Shown: positions 9,199 through 17,325 of the stretch, one piece after another
Layout of the letters: each line of letters opens with the position of its first letter
Numbering within the stretch: the first letter of the stretch is position 1
Assembly: GCF_014851765.1 (NCBI RefSeq)
Contig: NZ_JACVAI010000001.1
Span: 1,410,429-1,474,428 of the forward strand
Direction of reading: 5' to 3'
DNA: 64,000 nucleotides
DNA from: Pseudomonas sp. PDM04
GTDB taxonomy: Bacteria > Pseudomonadota > Gammaproteobacteria > Pseudomonadales > Pseudomonadaceae
The notes under the pieces: model-generated
What the model was told of the DNA's origin: nothing
What the model saw: only the letters and a program-made list of their open reading frames with translations
The model's database searches: none
Made by a program: the position numbers and the translations under genes

Positions 9199-11118
9199 AT
9201 GTCGATGCCTTTGCCAACCCTCGCCGCTGATCAACCCCTGCCTCCCGTCCTGGCCGGCCCGCTGTTGCGGCGGCTGGAGCCTTCACGGCTGGTGATGTGG
9301 CTGGTGGCAAGCCGGGCGTTGGCGCTGACGCTGCGTCTGCAACACCGTGACGATGTTCGCCTGGATGCCGGACAGTGCACCGTCATCCCGGTCGGCGCTC
9401 ACGCGTTCGTCCACTTGATCGACGTGCCGCTGGACACGCCACTGCCGTGCGACACGCTGATCGAGTACGACCTGCTGATCGACGAGGTGGGCGGCATCGC
9501 CGAATGGGCGCCGCACCTGCTGTACGCTGGAGCGGGCTGCCCGAATTTCGTCCTGCGCTCGCGGATCGACCAGTTGCTGCACGGCTCCTGCCGCAAACCG
9601 CACTACCCGGCGGTGGACGGCTTGCTCTGCGTCGATCAGTTGCTGGCGTCCGAGCACGCCGCGACGGAGCGCCCGGCGCTGTTGATGATGAGCGGTGACC
9701 AGGTGTATGCCGACGATGTCGCGGGGCCGATGCTGCGGGCGATCCATGCGTTGATCGAGCGCTTGGGGCTGTTCGGCGAACACCTCGAAGGCGCGGTGGT
9801 CAGCGACAGCGCCAAGCTCTATGAGCACCCGGCCAGTTACTACCACCGTGCGGATTTGTTACCGGCCCTGCAAAGCAACGAAACCCTGCGCGAGCGATTT
9901 TTCGGTGGCGCGCGCAAACCGATTTTCACCAGCAGCAGTGCCGACAACCACCTGGTGACGTTTGCCGAAGTCATGGCCATGTACCTGCTGGTGTGGTCGC
10001 CGACGCCCTGGACGCTGATCGCGCCCAAACCGCCGAAGCTGATTCCCGAACGCCGTGAACGCTATGCCCTGGAGCAGACGCGCATCGATGCCTTCAAGGC
10101 CGGCCTGGGTGGCGTCGCGCGGGCTTTTGCGCATCTGCCGTGCCTGATGATTTTCGACGATCACGACATTACCGATGACTGGAACCTTTCCGCGCAATGG
10201 GAGGAAACGGCCTACGGCCACCCGTTCTCCAAGCGCATCATCGGCAACGCGTTGATCGCCTACCTGCTGTGTCAGGGCTGGGGTAACAACCCGGATGCCT
10301 TCGGCGCCCTGCTGCAAAGGGCCGGCGGTGTCATCGCCACCGGGCAGGACGGCTACCTCGACAGCCCGGTGCAAGATGCGTTGATCGACGAGCTGCTGAA
10401 GTTCCAGCACTGGCATTACGTGCTGCCCACCACCCCGGCGATGGTGGTGCTCGACACCCGCACCCGGCGCTGGCGCAGCGAAATCAACCTCAAGCAACCC
10501 TCCGGCCTGCTGGACTGGGAAGCCCTCTGCGAGCTGCAACAGGAACTGCTCGATCACCCGTCGGCGATCATCGTTTCGCCGGCCCCGGTGTTCGGCGTGA
10601 AGCTGATCGAGACCGTGCAGCGGGTGTTCAGCTGGTTCGGTTACCCGCTGCTGGTGGACGCCGAAAACTGGATGGCCCATCGCGGCGCAGCGCAGGTGAT
10701 CCTGAACATTTTCCGACACTCGCGTACACCGGGTAATTACGTGGTGCTGTCAGGCGACGTGCATTATTCCTTCGTCTACGAGGTCTTGATCCGCCACCGC
10801 AAGGCCGGTCCGAGGATCTGGCAGATCACCAGCAGCGGCATCAAGAACGAATTTCCACCGAGCCTGCTGGAATGGTTCGACCGCCTCAACCGCTGGCTTT
10901 ACTCGCCGCGCTCGCCCCTGAACTGGCTGACCAAACGCCGGCTGATGCGCATCGTGCCGCATGTACCGGAGCACGCGGAAATGGGCGAGCGGTTGTGGAA
11001 TTCGGCGGGCATCGGCCAGGTGTTCTTCAACGAACAGGGCCAACCTCAGGATATCTTCCAGCTCAACGCCGACGGCGCACCGAAAACCCGAATGGTCGCG
11101 CCCCAGCCGCAGGACTGA
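9199..11118 (+). CDS. PhoD-like metallophosphatase (alkaline phosphatase D family)
   Basis: A 639-residue protein of the PhoD-like metallophosphatase group. An N-terminal domain of about 150 residues with no signal peptide precedes the catalytic part, so it is probably cytoplasmic. Metal-site motifs appear in the expected order: MMSGDQVYADD near residue 165, LMIFDDHDITDDWN near residue 320, and VVLSGDVHYSFVYE near residue 520. These are the GDQ, DDHD and GDVH blocks of the family. The substrate is unknown; family members include phosphodiesterases as well as phosphatases. It stands alone, with a REP pair after it. Confidence 0.8.
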   Translation: MSMPLPTLAADQPLPPVLAGPLLRRLEPSRLVMWLVASRALALTLRLQHRDDVRLDAGQCTVIPVGAHAFVHLIDVPLDTPLPCDTLIEYDLLIDEVGGIAEWAPHLLYAGAGCPNFVLRSRIDQLLHGSCRKPHYPAVDGLLCVDQLLASEHAATERPALLMMSGDQVYADDVAGPMLRAIHALIERLGLFGEHLEGAVVSDSAKLYEHPASYYHRADLLPALQSNETLRERFFGGARKPIFTSSSADNHLVTFAEVMAMYLLVWSPTPWTLIAPKPPKLIPERRERYALEQTRIDAFKAGLGGVARAFAHLPCLMIFDDHDITDDWNLSAQWEETAYGHPFSKRIIGNALIAYLLCQGWGNNPDAFGALLQRAGGVIATGQDGYLDSPVQDALIDELLKFQHWHYVLPTTPAMVVLDTRTRRWRSEINLKQPSGLLDWEALCELQQELLDHPSAIIVSPAPVFGVKLIETVQRVFSWFGYPLLVDAENWMAHRGAAQVILNIFRHSRTPGNYVVLSGDVHYSFVYEVLIRHRKAGPRIWQITSSGIKNEFPPSLLEWFDRLNRWLYSPRSPLNWLTKRRLMRIVPHVPEHAEMGERLWNSAGIGQVFFNEQGQPQDIFQLNADGAPKTRMVAPQPQD

Positions 11119-11149
11119 CCCCCCGCCCCCAATCCTCTGCCTACAACCC

Positions 11150-11250
11150 TGTGGGAGCGAGCCTGCTCGCGAAAAACACCCAGGCGCGCAGGTATTGAGG
11201 CAGCCCGTGTAGTCCTTATCGACCATCGCGAGCAAGCCCGTTCCTGCGGG
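11150..11250. repeat. REP inverted pair
   Basis: Forward REP core at about 11150-11172 and a more diverged inverted copy at 11224-11250, following the PhoD-like gene. The spacing of about 50 bases is typical of Pseudomonas REP doublets. Confidence 0.8.
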
Positions 11251-11325
11251 CGACCTCACTCTGAGACCAGGACTACATCAGTCACAGAAACGTCTCGAAG
11301 CGGCTTCAGCGATACTTCAGTACAA

Positions 11326-11346
11326 ACGCAGATACGTCGTCTGCGT
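11326..11346. repeat. Perfect 7-bp inverted repeat upstream of yefM
   Basis: ACGCAGA and TCTGCGT separated by seven bases, about 75 bp before the antitoxin start. It could be a protein-binding site or part of the promoter region. No assignment is possible from sequence alone. Confidence 0.45.
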
Positions 11347-11377
11347 AGCAACCACTGGTAGGTATCGTCTTTCAACC

Positions 11378-11395
11378 TGTACACGTTTCTGTACG
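11378..11395 (+). promoter_or_regulatory. Candidate YefM/YoeB operator (two TGTAC motifs)
   Basis: TGTACA at 11378-11383 and TGTACG at 11390-11395 are spaced 12 bp start to start, just upstream of the antitoxin gene. The E. coli YefM-YoeB autoregulatory operator is built on TGTACA cores at similar spacing (recalled, not looked up). The motif fits the gene it precedes. Confidence 0.65.
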
Positions 11396-11422
11396 GTCAT
11401 CGCATGGAGCAAGGACAACAAC

Positions 11423-11677
11423 ATGCAAACCATCAACTACACCACCGCACGCGCGCACCTTGCCGAAACCATGGACAGGGTCAACGAGGATCGTGCTCCC
11501 TTGTTGGTCACACGCCAGAAAGGCGAGCCGGTGGTGATGATGTCTCTGGCGGAGTACAACGCTCTCGAAGAGACTGCTTACCTGCTGCGATCTCCAGCCA
11601 ATGCTGAACGCCTGATCAAATCGATTGGTAGCCTGCGCGCAGGGAAAACCAAAACCCGGCCACTTATCGAAGAATGA
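11423..11677 (+). CDS. yefM: Antitoxin of YefM/Phd family
   Basis: An 84-residue antitoxin. The N-terminal Phd/YefM DNA-binding fold is plain: [20 protein letters not shown], then [25 protein letters not shown]. The C-terminal tail ([18 protein letters not shown]) is the flexible part that would wrap the toxin. It normally neutralises YoeB and represses its own operon. Its stop overlaps the yoeB ATG at 11674. The gene is intact although its toxin is interrupted, so it may now serve only as a repressor or as an anti-addiction factor against related toxins. Confidence 0.92.
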   Translation: MQTINYTTARAHLAETMDRVNEDRAPLLVTRQKGEPVVMMSLAEYNALEETAYLLRSPANAERLIKSIGSLRAGKTKTRPLIEE

Positions 11678-11928
11678 AGATCGAATTCACTCCCGAAGGT
11701 TGGGAAGACTATTAGTGGTTCCAACAAAACGACAGGGCCGGGCTCAAGCGAATCAACCTGCTGATCAAATCCATTCAGCGCGAACCCTTCGATGGCCTGG
11801 GAAAACCAGAGCCGCTCAAACACAATTTCAGCGGCTTCTGGTCGCGCCGGATGACGGCCGAGCACAGTTTGGTCTACGCCATTGAGGAAGGTGAAATCTG
11901 CATTGTCATGTGCAGATATCATTATTGA
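11674..11928 (+). pseudogene. yoeB: YoeB-type mRNA interferase toxin, interrupted by an in-frame amber codon
   Basis: Reading from the ATG that overlaps the antitoxin stop gives 13 residues of YoeB (ending WEDY), then TAG at 11713-11715, then an otherwise perfect toxin through to the C-terminal CRYHY. The catalytic residues of the RelE/YoeB fold are kept: the Glu in KPEPLKHN, Arg in FWSRRMT, and the terminal His-Tyr pair. Length would be 84 residues, normal for YoeB. At the TAG position relatives have Leu or Gln, so one base change (for example CAG or TTG to TAG) explains it. The toxin is probably inactive unless the stop is suppressed or translation restarts downstream. A sequencing error cannot be excluded. 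Confidence 0.88.
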
Positions 11929-11931
11929 ACC

Positions 11932-13107
11932 TCAAGCCTCCCTCACCACCCGCCCCACCCCTCTGACAATCATCTCCACTTCACGCTCGTCGAGGGTCAA
12001 TGGCGGCAGCAGGCGGATGATCTTGCCGCGGGTCACGTTGATCAGCAAGCCGTGATCGCGGGCGGCAATCAGGGCCAGGTCGCGGATCGCTTGCTTGAGT
12101 TCGATGCCGATCATCAGGCCCTGGCCGCGAATGGCCAGCACGTTCGGGTCGCCGGCCAGTTCGATGCGCAATTTCTCCAGCAGGCGTTCGCCCTGCACAC
12201 TCGCGTTCTCCCGCAGCCCTTGTTCCTCGATGATGTCCAGCACGGTGCAACCGACGCGGCAGGCCAGTGGATTGCCGCCGAACGTGCTGCCGTGGCTGCC
12301 GGGGGTGAACAGCTCGGCAGCCCGGCCCCGGGCCAGGCAGGCGCCGATGGGGATGCCATTGCCGAGGCCTTTGGCCAGGGTCATCACGTCCGGCACGATG
12401 CCTTCGTGCTGAAAGGCGAACCACTGCCCGGTGCGACCGATACCGGTCTGGATTTCGTCGAGCATCAGCAGCCAGCCATGCCGGTTGCACAGCTCGCGCA
12501 AGGCCTTGAGGTAACCCGGCGGTGCCGGTTGCACGCCGCTTTCGCCCTGGATCGGTTCCATCAGGATCGCCGCGATGCGCGGGCCGTGGGCCTGTTGCAC
12601 GCGGTCCAGCGCCTTGAGGTCGCCGAAAGGCACTTTGACGAAATCCCCCGGCAGCTTGTTGTAGCCCAGGCGCACCGCCGGGCCATCGCTGGCGGACAAG
12701 GTGCCGAGGGTGCGGCCATGGAAGGCATTTTCCATGACCACCACCAGCGGCTGTTCAATGCCCTTGTGCCAGCCATGCAGGCGCGCCAGCTTCAACGCGG
12801 TTTCGTTGGCTTCGGCACCGGAGTTGTTGAAGAAGACCCGCTCCATGTCCGCCAACCGGGTCAGTTTCTGCGCCAGTTGCTGTTGCCAGTCGATGCTGTA
12901 GAGGTTGGAGGTGTGCAGCAGCAGGCCGGCCTGTTCGCTGATGGCGGAGACGATCCGGGGGTGGGAATGGCCGACGTTGGTCACCGCCACGCCCGCCACC
13001 GCGTCCAGGTATTCTCGTCCCGCCTGATCCCACAGACGCGTGCCCAGCCCTCTGCTGAAGCTCAAGGCCAGTGGTTGGTAAGTGCTCATCAGGCAGGCGG
13101 CGGTCAT
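11932..13107 (-). CDS. argD: Class III aminotransferase, acetylornithine aminotransferase-like
   Basis: A 391-residue PLP enzyme of the ArgD family, converting N-acetylornithine and 2-oxoglutarate to the semialdehyde and glutamate, or the succinylornithine equivalent. Signatures: [52 protein letters not shown] and the PLP-lysine region [14 protein letters not shown], followed by [14 protein letters not shown]. Length is normal. The gene stands alone and no arg genes adjoin it; Pseudomonas often has several ArgD paralogues, so the physiological substrate is uncertain. It is divergent from the LysR gene at 13210, which may control it. It is convergent with the toxin-antitoxin locus, with only 3 bp between. 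Confidence 0.87.
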   Translation of the reverse strand: MTAACLMSTYQPLALSFSRGLGTRLWDQAGREYLDAVAGVAVTNVGHSHPRIVSAISEQAGLLLHTSNLYSIDWQQQLAQKLTRLADMERVFFNNSGAEANETALKLARLHGWHKGIEQPLVVVMENAFHGRTLGTLSASDGPAVRLGYNKLPGDFVKVPFGDLKALDRVQQAHGPRIAAILMEPIQGESGVQPAPPGYLKALRELCNRHGWLLMLDEIQTGIGRTGQWFAFQHEGIVPDVMTLAKGLGNGIPIGACLARGRAAELFTPGSHGSTFGGNPLACRVGCTVLDIIEEQGLRENASVQGERLLEKLRIELAGDPNVLAIRGQGLMIGIELKQAIRDLALIAARDHGLLINVTRGKIIRLLPPLTLDEREVEMIVRGVGRVVREA

Positions 13108-13209
13108 GACGTCAGACTCCAGCGGGGTGGGTGTTTTTCGCAGTATGGTTAGCCACCAGAACTGGATAAACTGCGCAAAACTTCAATCATTTTAAAGTCA
13201 GGCTTGATA

Positions 13210-14115
13210 ATGGATCTGTTCCAGGCAATGACCGTTTACGTCAGGGTGGTGGAAACCGGCAGCTTGACCGCCGCCGCGCTGCACTGCGAGATCTCCACCA
13301 CCATGGTCGGCAATCACTTGCGCGCGCTGGAGCAACGCCTGGGCGTACGCTTGCTCAACCGTACGACGCGGCGCCAGCGCCTGACGGAATTCGGTACCGC
13401 GTACTACCAGCGTTGCCTGGAAGTGCTGGGCATGGTGGCCGAGTCCGAACGTCTGGCCGAGCAGGCGCTCGATGAGCCCAGCGGCACCCTGCGGATCACC
13501 GCACCGCTGACGTTCGGCACGGAAAAACTGGCGCCGGCCCTGAGCGAGTTCGCCCTGCTGTGCCCACGGGTCAAACTCGACGTGGTGCTGACCAACCGCC
13601 GCCCGGATCTGCTGGAAAACGGCTTCGACGTGGCGTTCCGCCTGGGCCACATGGAACAGACCAACCTGATCGCCCGCCCGCTCGTGGACTACCCGCTGAC
13701 CATGTGCGCCTCACCGGGCTATCTGACGCGGCGCGGCACTCCGCAAACCCCGGATGACCTGCAACACCACGATTGCCTGTCATTCGCCTACCCGGCCGGC
13801 GACGACTGGCACTCGGTGGAAAAGCAATGGCGCCTGAGCGGGCCCGACGGCGAGATTGCCGTGGCGGTCAACGGGCCGATGTTGATCAACAGTTCCGCCG
13901 GGTTGCACCAGGCGGCGCGGACCGGGATGGGCATCGTGGTGCTGCCCGACGCGCTGGTGGAACAGGACCTCGAGGACGGCAGACTGGTGGCCCTGCTCCC
14001 GGATTTCCTGCCGCCGAGCCGGCCGATGAGCCTGATGTACGCGCAAGATCGCTACCGTTTGCCGAAACTGCGCAGCTTCGTCGACTTCGCCATCGGGATG
14101 TGGGGCAAGCACTAG
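13210..14115 (+). CDS. LysR-family transcriptional regulator
   Basis: A 301-residue LysR regulator. The N-terminal helix-turn-helix reads MDLFQAMTVYVRVVETGSLT onward, and LNRTTRRQRLTEFG closes the DNA-binding domain. The C-terminal effector domain begins at SGTLRITAPLTFG. That style (MDxFxAM start, NRTTRRxxLTExG) belongs to the CrgA/DmlR-like branch of LysR proteins. ATG 13210 was chosen over an in-frame TTG at 13204. It is divergent from the argD-like gene with about 100 bp between, the classic arrangement for a LysR regulator and its target, but the ligand is unknown. Confidence 0.9.
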   Translation: MDLFQAMTVYVRVVETGSLTAAALHCEISTTMVGNHLRALEQRLGVRLLNRTTRRQRLTEFGTAYYQRCLEVLGMVAESERLAEQALDEPSGTLRITAPLTFGTEKLAPALSEFALLCPRVKLDVVLTNRRPDLLENGFDVAFRLGHMEQTNLIARPLVDYPLTMCASPGYLTRRGTPQTPDDLQHHDCLSFAYPAGDDWHSVEKQWRLSGPDGEIAVAVNGPMLINSSAGLHQAARTGMGIVVLPDALVEQDLEDGRLVALLPDFLPPSRPMSLMYAQDRYRLPKLRSFVDFAIGMWGKH

Positions 14116-14180
14116 GCGCCGTCACACACCATCGACTAATCTGCTCGGCACGCGGATCACTTTCGTCAGGGAGATCGTTG

Positions 14181-15194
14181 ATGGATGGTGCATCGGAAAT
14201 TGAAACGCTGAAGATCAATCTGTCTGATTTGAACGAAGACATGCTGCACACCATCATGCAGTTGGTGAGCGATGGCATCTGGGACTGGAACGCCAATACC
14301 GGATTCGTTTACCGCAACCCCGGCTGGTACGAAATGCTGGGCTACACACCCCATTCCCTGGAAAACACGGTGTTGACCTGGGAAAGCGTGATGCATCCCG
14401 ACGATTATTCGCGAGTCATGGCGCTGTTCGATGCCTACCTGGAACAACGCTCGGCCGGTTATCAGGCCGAGTATCGCTGCCGCACGAAAGATGGCCGTTA
14501 CATCTGGATCGAAGACCGGGGCTACGTGATTGCCCGCAATGCCGATGGCTCGGTGGCGCGCATGGTCGGTGCGCACCGCAGCATCGAGGACAAGAAACGC
14601 CTGGTCGAAGCCCTTGAACGAAGGAACGAATCCCTTGAGGCCCTCGTCGAAGCGCGCACCCAGGAGCTGTCGCGGGTGAACCGGCAGTTGCAGGCGCAGC
14701 TCGAGGAAAACCGCAAGCTGGCGCAAACCGACGAACTGACCGCCACCGCCAACCGCCATCGCTTGAGCACGGCACTGCCCCAGGAATGTGATCGCGCCCA
14801 ACGCTTTCGTCAGCCGCTGTCACTGATTGCCATGGACATCGACGACTTCAAGAACATCAACGACCACTACGGCCACGCGCTCGGCGATGCGGCACTGGTG
14901 CGGGTGGTGGAAAGGGTCAGGCAGTGCGTACGCGAAGGCGACCTGCTGGTGCGCTGGGGCGGTGACGAGTTCATCATGATCCTGCCCAACACGCCCCTGG
15001 CCGAGGCCAGGGCCCTCGCCGAAACCATTCGCCACAATCTCGCCGACCTGCCCCCCGTGGGCGATTTTCAACTGACCCTCAGCTTTGGCGTGGTCCAGCG
15101 CTTCGACGAAGAACAGCAGACCGGCTTGCTGGCCAGGGCCGACCAGGCGTTGTACCGCTCGAAAGTGGCGGGCAAGGATGTGATTTCCGGCTGA
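14181..15194 (+). CDS. PAS-GGDEF diguanylate cyclase
   Basis: A 337-residue cytoplasmic protein predicted to make cyclic di-GMP. A PAS domain (about residues 20-140, with WNANTGFVYRNPGWYEMLGY and the PAC segment) is joined by a coiled coil (about 135-180) to a GGDEF domain. The active site is intact (GGDEF, residues 260-264). The inhibitory I site RxxD is present at 251-254, exactly five residues upstream, so product inhibition is expected. A clear AGGGAG ribosome binding site precedes ATG 14181. The PAS ligand is unknown. Cyclic di-GMP also activates Alg44 of the alginate machine encoded in this window, but no specific link is shown. Confidence 0.92.
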   Translation: MDGASEIETLKINLSDLNEDMLHTIMQLVSDGIWDWNANTGFVYRNPGWYEMLGYTPHSLENTVLTWESVMHPDDYSRVMALFDAYLEQRSAGYQAEYRCRTKDGRYIWIEDRGYVIARNADGSVARMVGAHRSIEDKKRLVEALERRNESLEALVEARTQELSRVNRQLQAQLEENRKLAQTDELTATANRHRLSTALPQECDRAQRFRQPLSLIAMDIDDFKNINDHYGHALGDAALVRVVERVRQCVREGDLLVRWGGDEFIMILPNTPLAEARALAETIRHNLADLPPVGDFQLTLSFGVVQRFDEEQQTGLLARADQALYRSKVAGKDVISG

Positions 15195-15202
15195 GCCCTG
15201 AC

Positions 15203-15910
15203 CTAGCGTCCCGCCTTCACCAGCACCGGTTTTTCCTGATAGCGCTGCGGATACAGCTGCTTCAACTGCGCCACTTTCGGCAGATCGTTGATCACGATGT
15301 ATGGATAGGTCGGGTGCTCGGTCAGGAAGTCCTGATGCTCCTCTTCCGCCGGGTAGAAACCGTTGTAGCTTTCCAGCCGGGTCACGATCGGCTGGTCGAA
15401 GGCCTTGGCCGCGCCCAGTTGCGCGATGTAGGCCTGGGCGACCCGCTGCTGCTCGCTGTTTTGCACAAAGATCGCCGAGCGATACTGGGTGCCGTGATCC
15501 GGCCCCTGGCGGTTGAGTTCGGTCGGGTTGTGCGCCACGGAAAAGTAGATCTGCAGCAAGGTTCCATAGCTGACTTGAGCGGGGTCGAAGGTGACCTCGA
15601 CCGATTCCGCATGACCGGTATCGCCCTCGCTGACCCGCTCGTACTGCGCGGTGTCGGCCGCACCGCCCGCATAGCCGGACACGGCGTTCTTCACGCCTTT
15701 GACATGCTGGAACACCCCTTGCACACCCCAGAAGCAGCCACCGGCGAAGACCGCCGTTTCGCTGTGGGCCTGGGTGTTTTCATCGAGGGTGGGCGGCGGC
15801 AGGAGCACCGCGTCTTCGGCGCCGCCCAGGGAAAACGCCGAGCATTGGCCGACGAGGCCGGCGGCAGCCAGTCCCAACAAGGTACGACGCCAGGTGAACA
15901 GGGATTTCAT
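15203..15910 (-). CDS. msrA: Exported peptide methionine sulfoxide reductase A
   Basis: A 235-residue MsrA that reduces the S form of methionine sulfoxide. The catalytic motif GGCFWG is intact, followed by GYAGG, GHAESVEVTFDP and the GTQYRSAIF segment. Unlike cytoplasmic MsrA it begins with about 25 residues containing a basic start, a hydrophobic stretch (LLGLAAAGLVG) and a Cys-Ser-Ala region. It is therefore probably exported or membrane-anchored. It lies 28 bp downstream of the exported MsrB gene in the same direction. The pair probably repairs oxidised envelope proteins. Confidence 0.9.
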   Translation of the reverse strand: MKSLFTWRRTLLGLAAAGLVGQCSAFSLGGAEDAVLLPPPTLDENTQAHSETAVFAGGCFWGVQGVFQHVKGVKNAVSGYAGGAADTAQYERVSEGDTGHAESVEVTFDPAQVSYGTLLQIYFSVAHNPTELNRQGPDHGTQYRSAIFVQNSEQQRVAQAYIAQLGAAKAFDQPIVTRLESYNGFYPAEEEHQDFLTEHPTYPYIVINDLPKVAQLKQLYPQRYQEKPVLVKAGR

Positions 15911-15938
15911 GAGGCTGACTCCGAGTGAAAAGTGCGGG

Positions 15939-16457
15939 TTAAACCGCGTGTGGCGTGAAGGTCATGGCCAGGCCGTTCATGCAGTAACGCAGGCCGGTGG
16001 GTTTAGGGCCGTCATCGAAGACATGCCCCAGGTGGCCGCCGCAGCGCCGGCAATGAACGGCCTCGCGCAGCATGCCGAAGGTGCGGTCCTGACGGGTGGC
16101 GACCGCCTTGTCCAGCGGCGCCCAGAAACTCGGCCAACCGGTGTGGCTGTCGAACTTGGTCTGTGATGAAAACAGCGGCAGGTCGCAACCGGCGCAGGCA
16201 AAGGTGCCATCACGGTGCTCGTTGTTCAGCGGGCTGCTGTAGGCCCGTTCGGTGCCTTCCTCGCGCAGGATTTCGTACTGCTCGGCACTGAGCAGGGAAC
16301 GCCACTCGCTGTCGCTGTGGGTCACCTCGAACACCTCCTCGGCATTGGCCGTACCGAGCAGTGCCGAGCTGGCGGCAAATTTTGGCAATACACCGACCAC
16401 CAGGGCTGCAGCCCCCAGCCCACCGCCCGCGAGAAGAAATTGTCGCCGTGAAAACAT
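15939..16457 (-). CDS. msrB: Exported peptide methionine sulfoxide reductase B (Tat substrate)
   Basis: A 172-residue MsrB reducing the R form of methionine sulfoxide. It opens with a twin-arginine signal, FSRRQFLLAGGG, and a long hydrophobic segment ending near ANAEE, so it should cross the inner membrane folded. The zinc cysteines CAGC and CRRCGGHLGHVF are present, with TGWPSFW and the catalytic Cys in RYCMNG. I used the internal ATG at 16457; the frame stays open to 16496, but the Tat motif begins at this Met. It precedes msrA in a two-gene unit, divergent from a two-component system that may regulate it. Confidence 0.9.
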   Translation of the reverse strand: MFSRRQFLLAGGGLGAAALVVGVLPKFAASSALLGTANAEEVFEVTHSDSEWRSLLSAEQYEILREEGTERAYSSPLNNEHRDGTFACAGCDLPLFSSQTKFDSHTGWPSFWAPLDKAVATRQDRTFGMLREAVHCRRCGGHLGHVFDDGPKPTGLRYCMNGLAMTFTPHAV

Positions 16458-16525
16458 GGCCGTCTCCCACCATCCAAAGTGCCTTTCGTGGAACACAGCC
16501 TAGGCTTGGGTTGATCGCCAAATCC

Positions 16526-16550
16526 TCACGGCAAGTTAAACAATTCGTGA
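16526..16550. promoter_or_regulatory. Candidate operator in the msrB/response-regulator divergent region
   Basis: TCACG and CGTGA form a 5-bp inverted repeat 15 bp apart, in the AT-rich middle of the 151-bp region between msrB and the response regulator at 16609. The position suits a shared control site. The match could be chance. Confidence 0.3.
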
Positions 16551-16608
16551 TAACTCTGGCGTTGGAAAACCCGCACAATGCGCTCATTGCGTCGAAGGAT
16601 TGAACTGG

Positions 16609-17325
16609 ATGGAACAGACCAAACGCGTCCTCGTGGTCGAGGACGACCTGCATATCGCCGACCTCATCTGCCTGCATCTGCGCGATGAGCAGTTCGAGGT
16701 GGTGCACTGCGCCGATGGCGACGAAGGCATGCGACGGTTGCAGCAAGGCAGCTGGGATGCGTTGATTCTCGACCTGATGCTGCCGGGCGTCGACGGTCTG
16801 GAAATCTGCCGGCGCGCCCGCGCCATGGCCCGCTATACGCCGATCATCATTACCAGCGCGCGCTCCAGCGAAATGCACCGGATTCTCGGGCTCGAGCTCG
16901 GCGCCGACGATTACCTGGCCAAGCCCTTTTCCATGCTCGAGCTGGTGGCCCGGGTCAAGGCCCTGCTGCGACGGGTCGACGCCATGGCGCGCAACCTGAA
17001 GATGGACGCCGGCAGCCTGCTTCTGGACGGGCTGGCCATCGACCCGATCACCCGCGAGGTGTCCCTCGACGGCCGGCGCCTGGACCTCACGCCACGGGAA
17101 TTCGACCTGCTGTTTTTCTTCGCCCGCCAGCCCGGCAAGGTGTTTTCGCGCATGGACCTGCTCAATGCCGTATGGGGTTACAGCCATGAGGGCTACGAAC
17201 ACACGGTCAATACCCACATCAATCGCCTGCGGGCCAAGATCGAGGCCGATCCCGCAGAGCCGGTGCGTATCCTCACGGTCTGGGGCCGCGGCTACAAGTT
17301 CGCGGCACGGGAGGAGCAGCCATGA
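16609..17325 (+). CDS. OmpR-family response regulator, divergent from msrBA
   Basis: A 238-residue regulator. The receiver domain has VEDD, phosphoacceptor Asp near residue 55 in LILDLMLPG, Thr/Ser in ITSARSS and Lys in LAKPFSMLELVARVK. The winged helix shows LTPREFDLLFFFAR, VWGYSHEG and VNTHINRLRAKIE, the PhoB/OmpR type. ATG 16609 is preceded by GAAGGA at a good distance; an upstream TTG at 16600 is less likely. The stop overlaps the kinase start. Placement back-to-back with exported MsrA/B suggests control of envelope redox repair, by analogy with other msr-linked two-component systems; this is inference. Confidence 0.92.
   Translation: MEQTKRVLVVEDDLHIADLICLHLRDEQFEVVHCADGDEGMRRLQQGSWDALILDLMLPGVDGLEICRRARAMARYTPIIITSARSSEMHRILGLELGADDYLAKPFSMLELVARVKALLRRVDAMARNLKMDAGSLLLDGLAIDPITREVSLDGRRLDLTPREFDLLFFFARQPGKVFSRMDLLNAVWGYSHEGYEHTVNTHINRLRAKIEADPAEPVRILTVWGRGYKFAAREEQP

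Noticed and set aside
11932..13107. argD gene as part of the biosynthetic cluster
   Set aside because: It is 8 kb away, on the far side of several unrelated units, with its own LysR neighbour.
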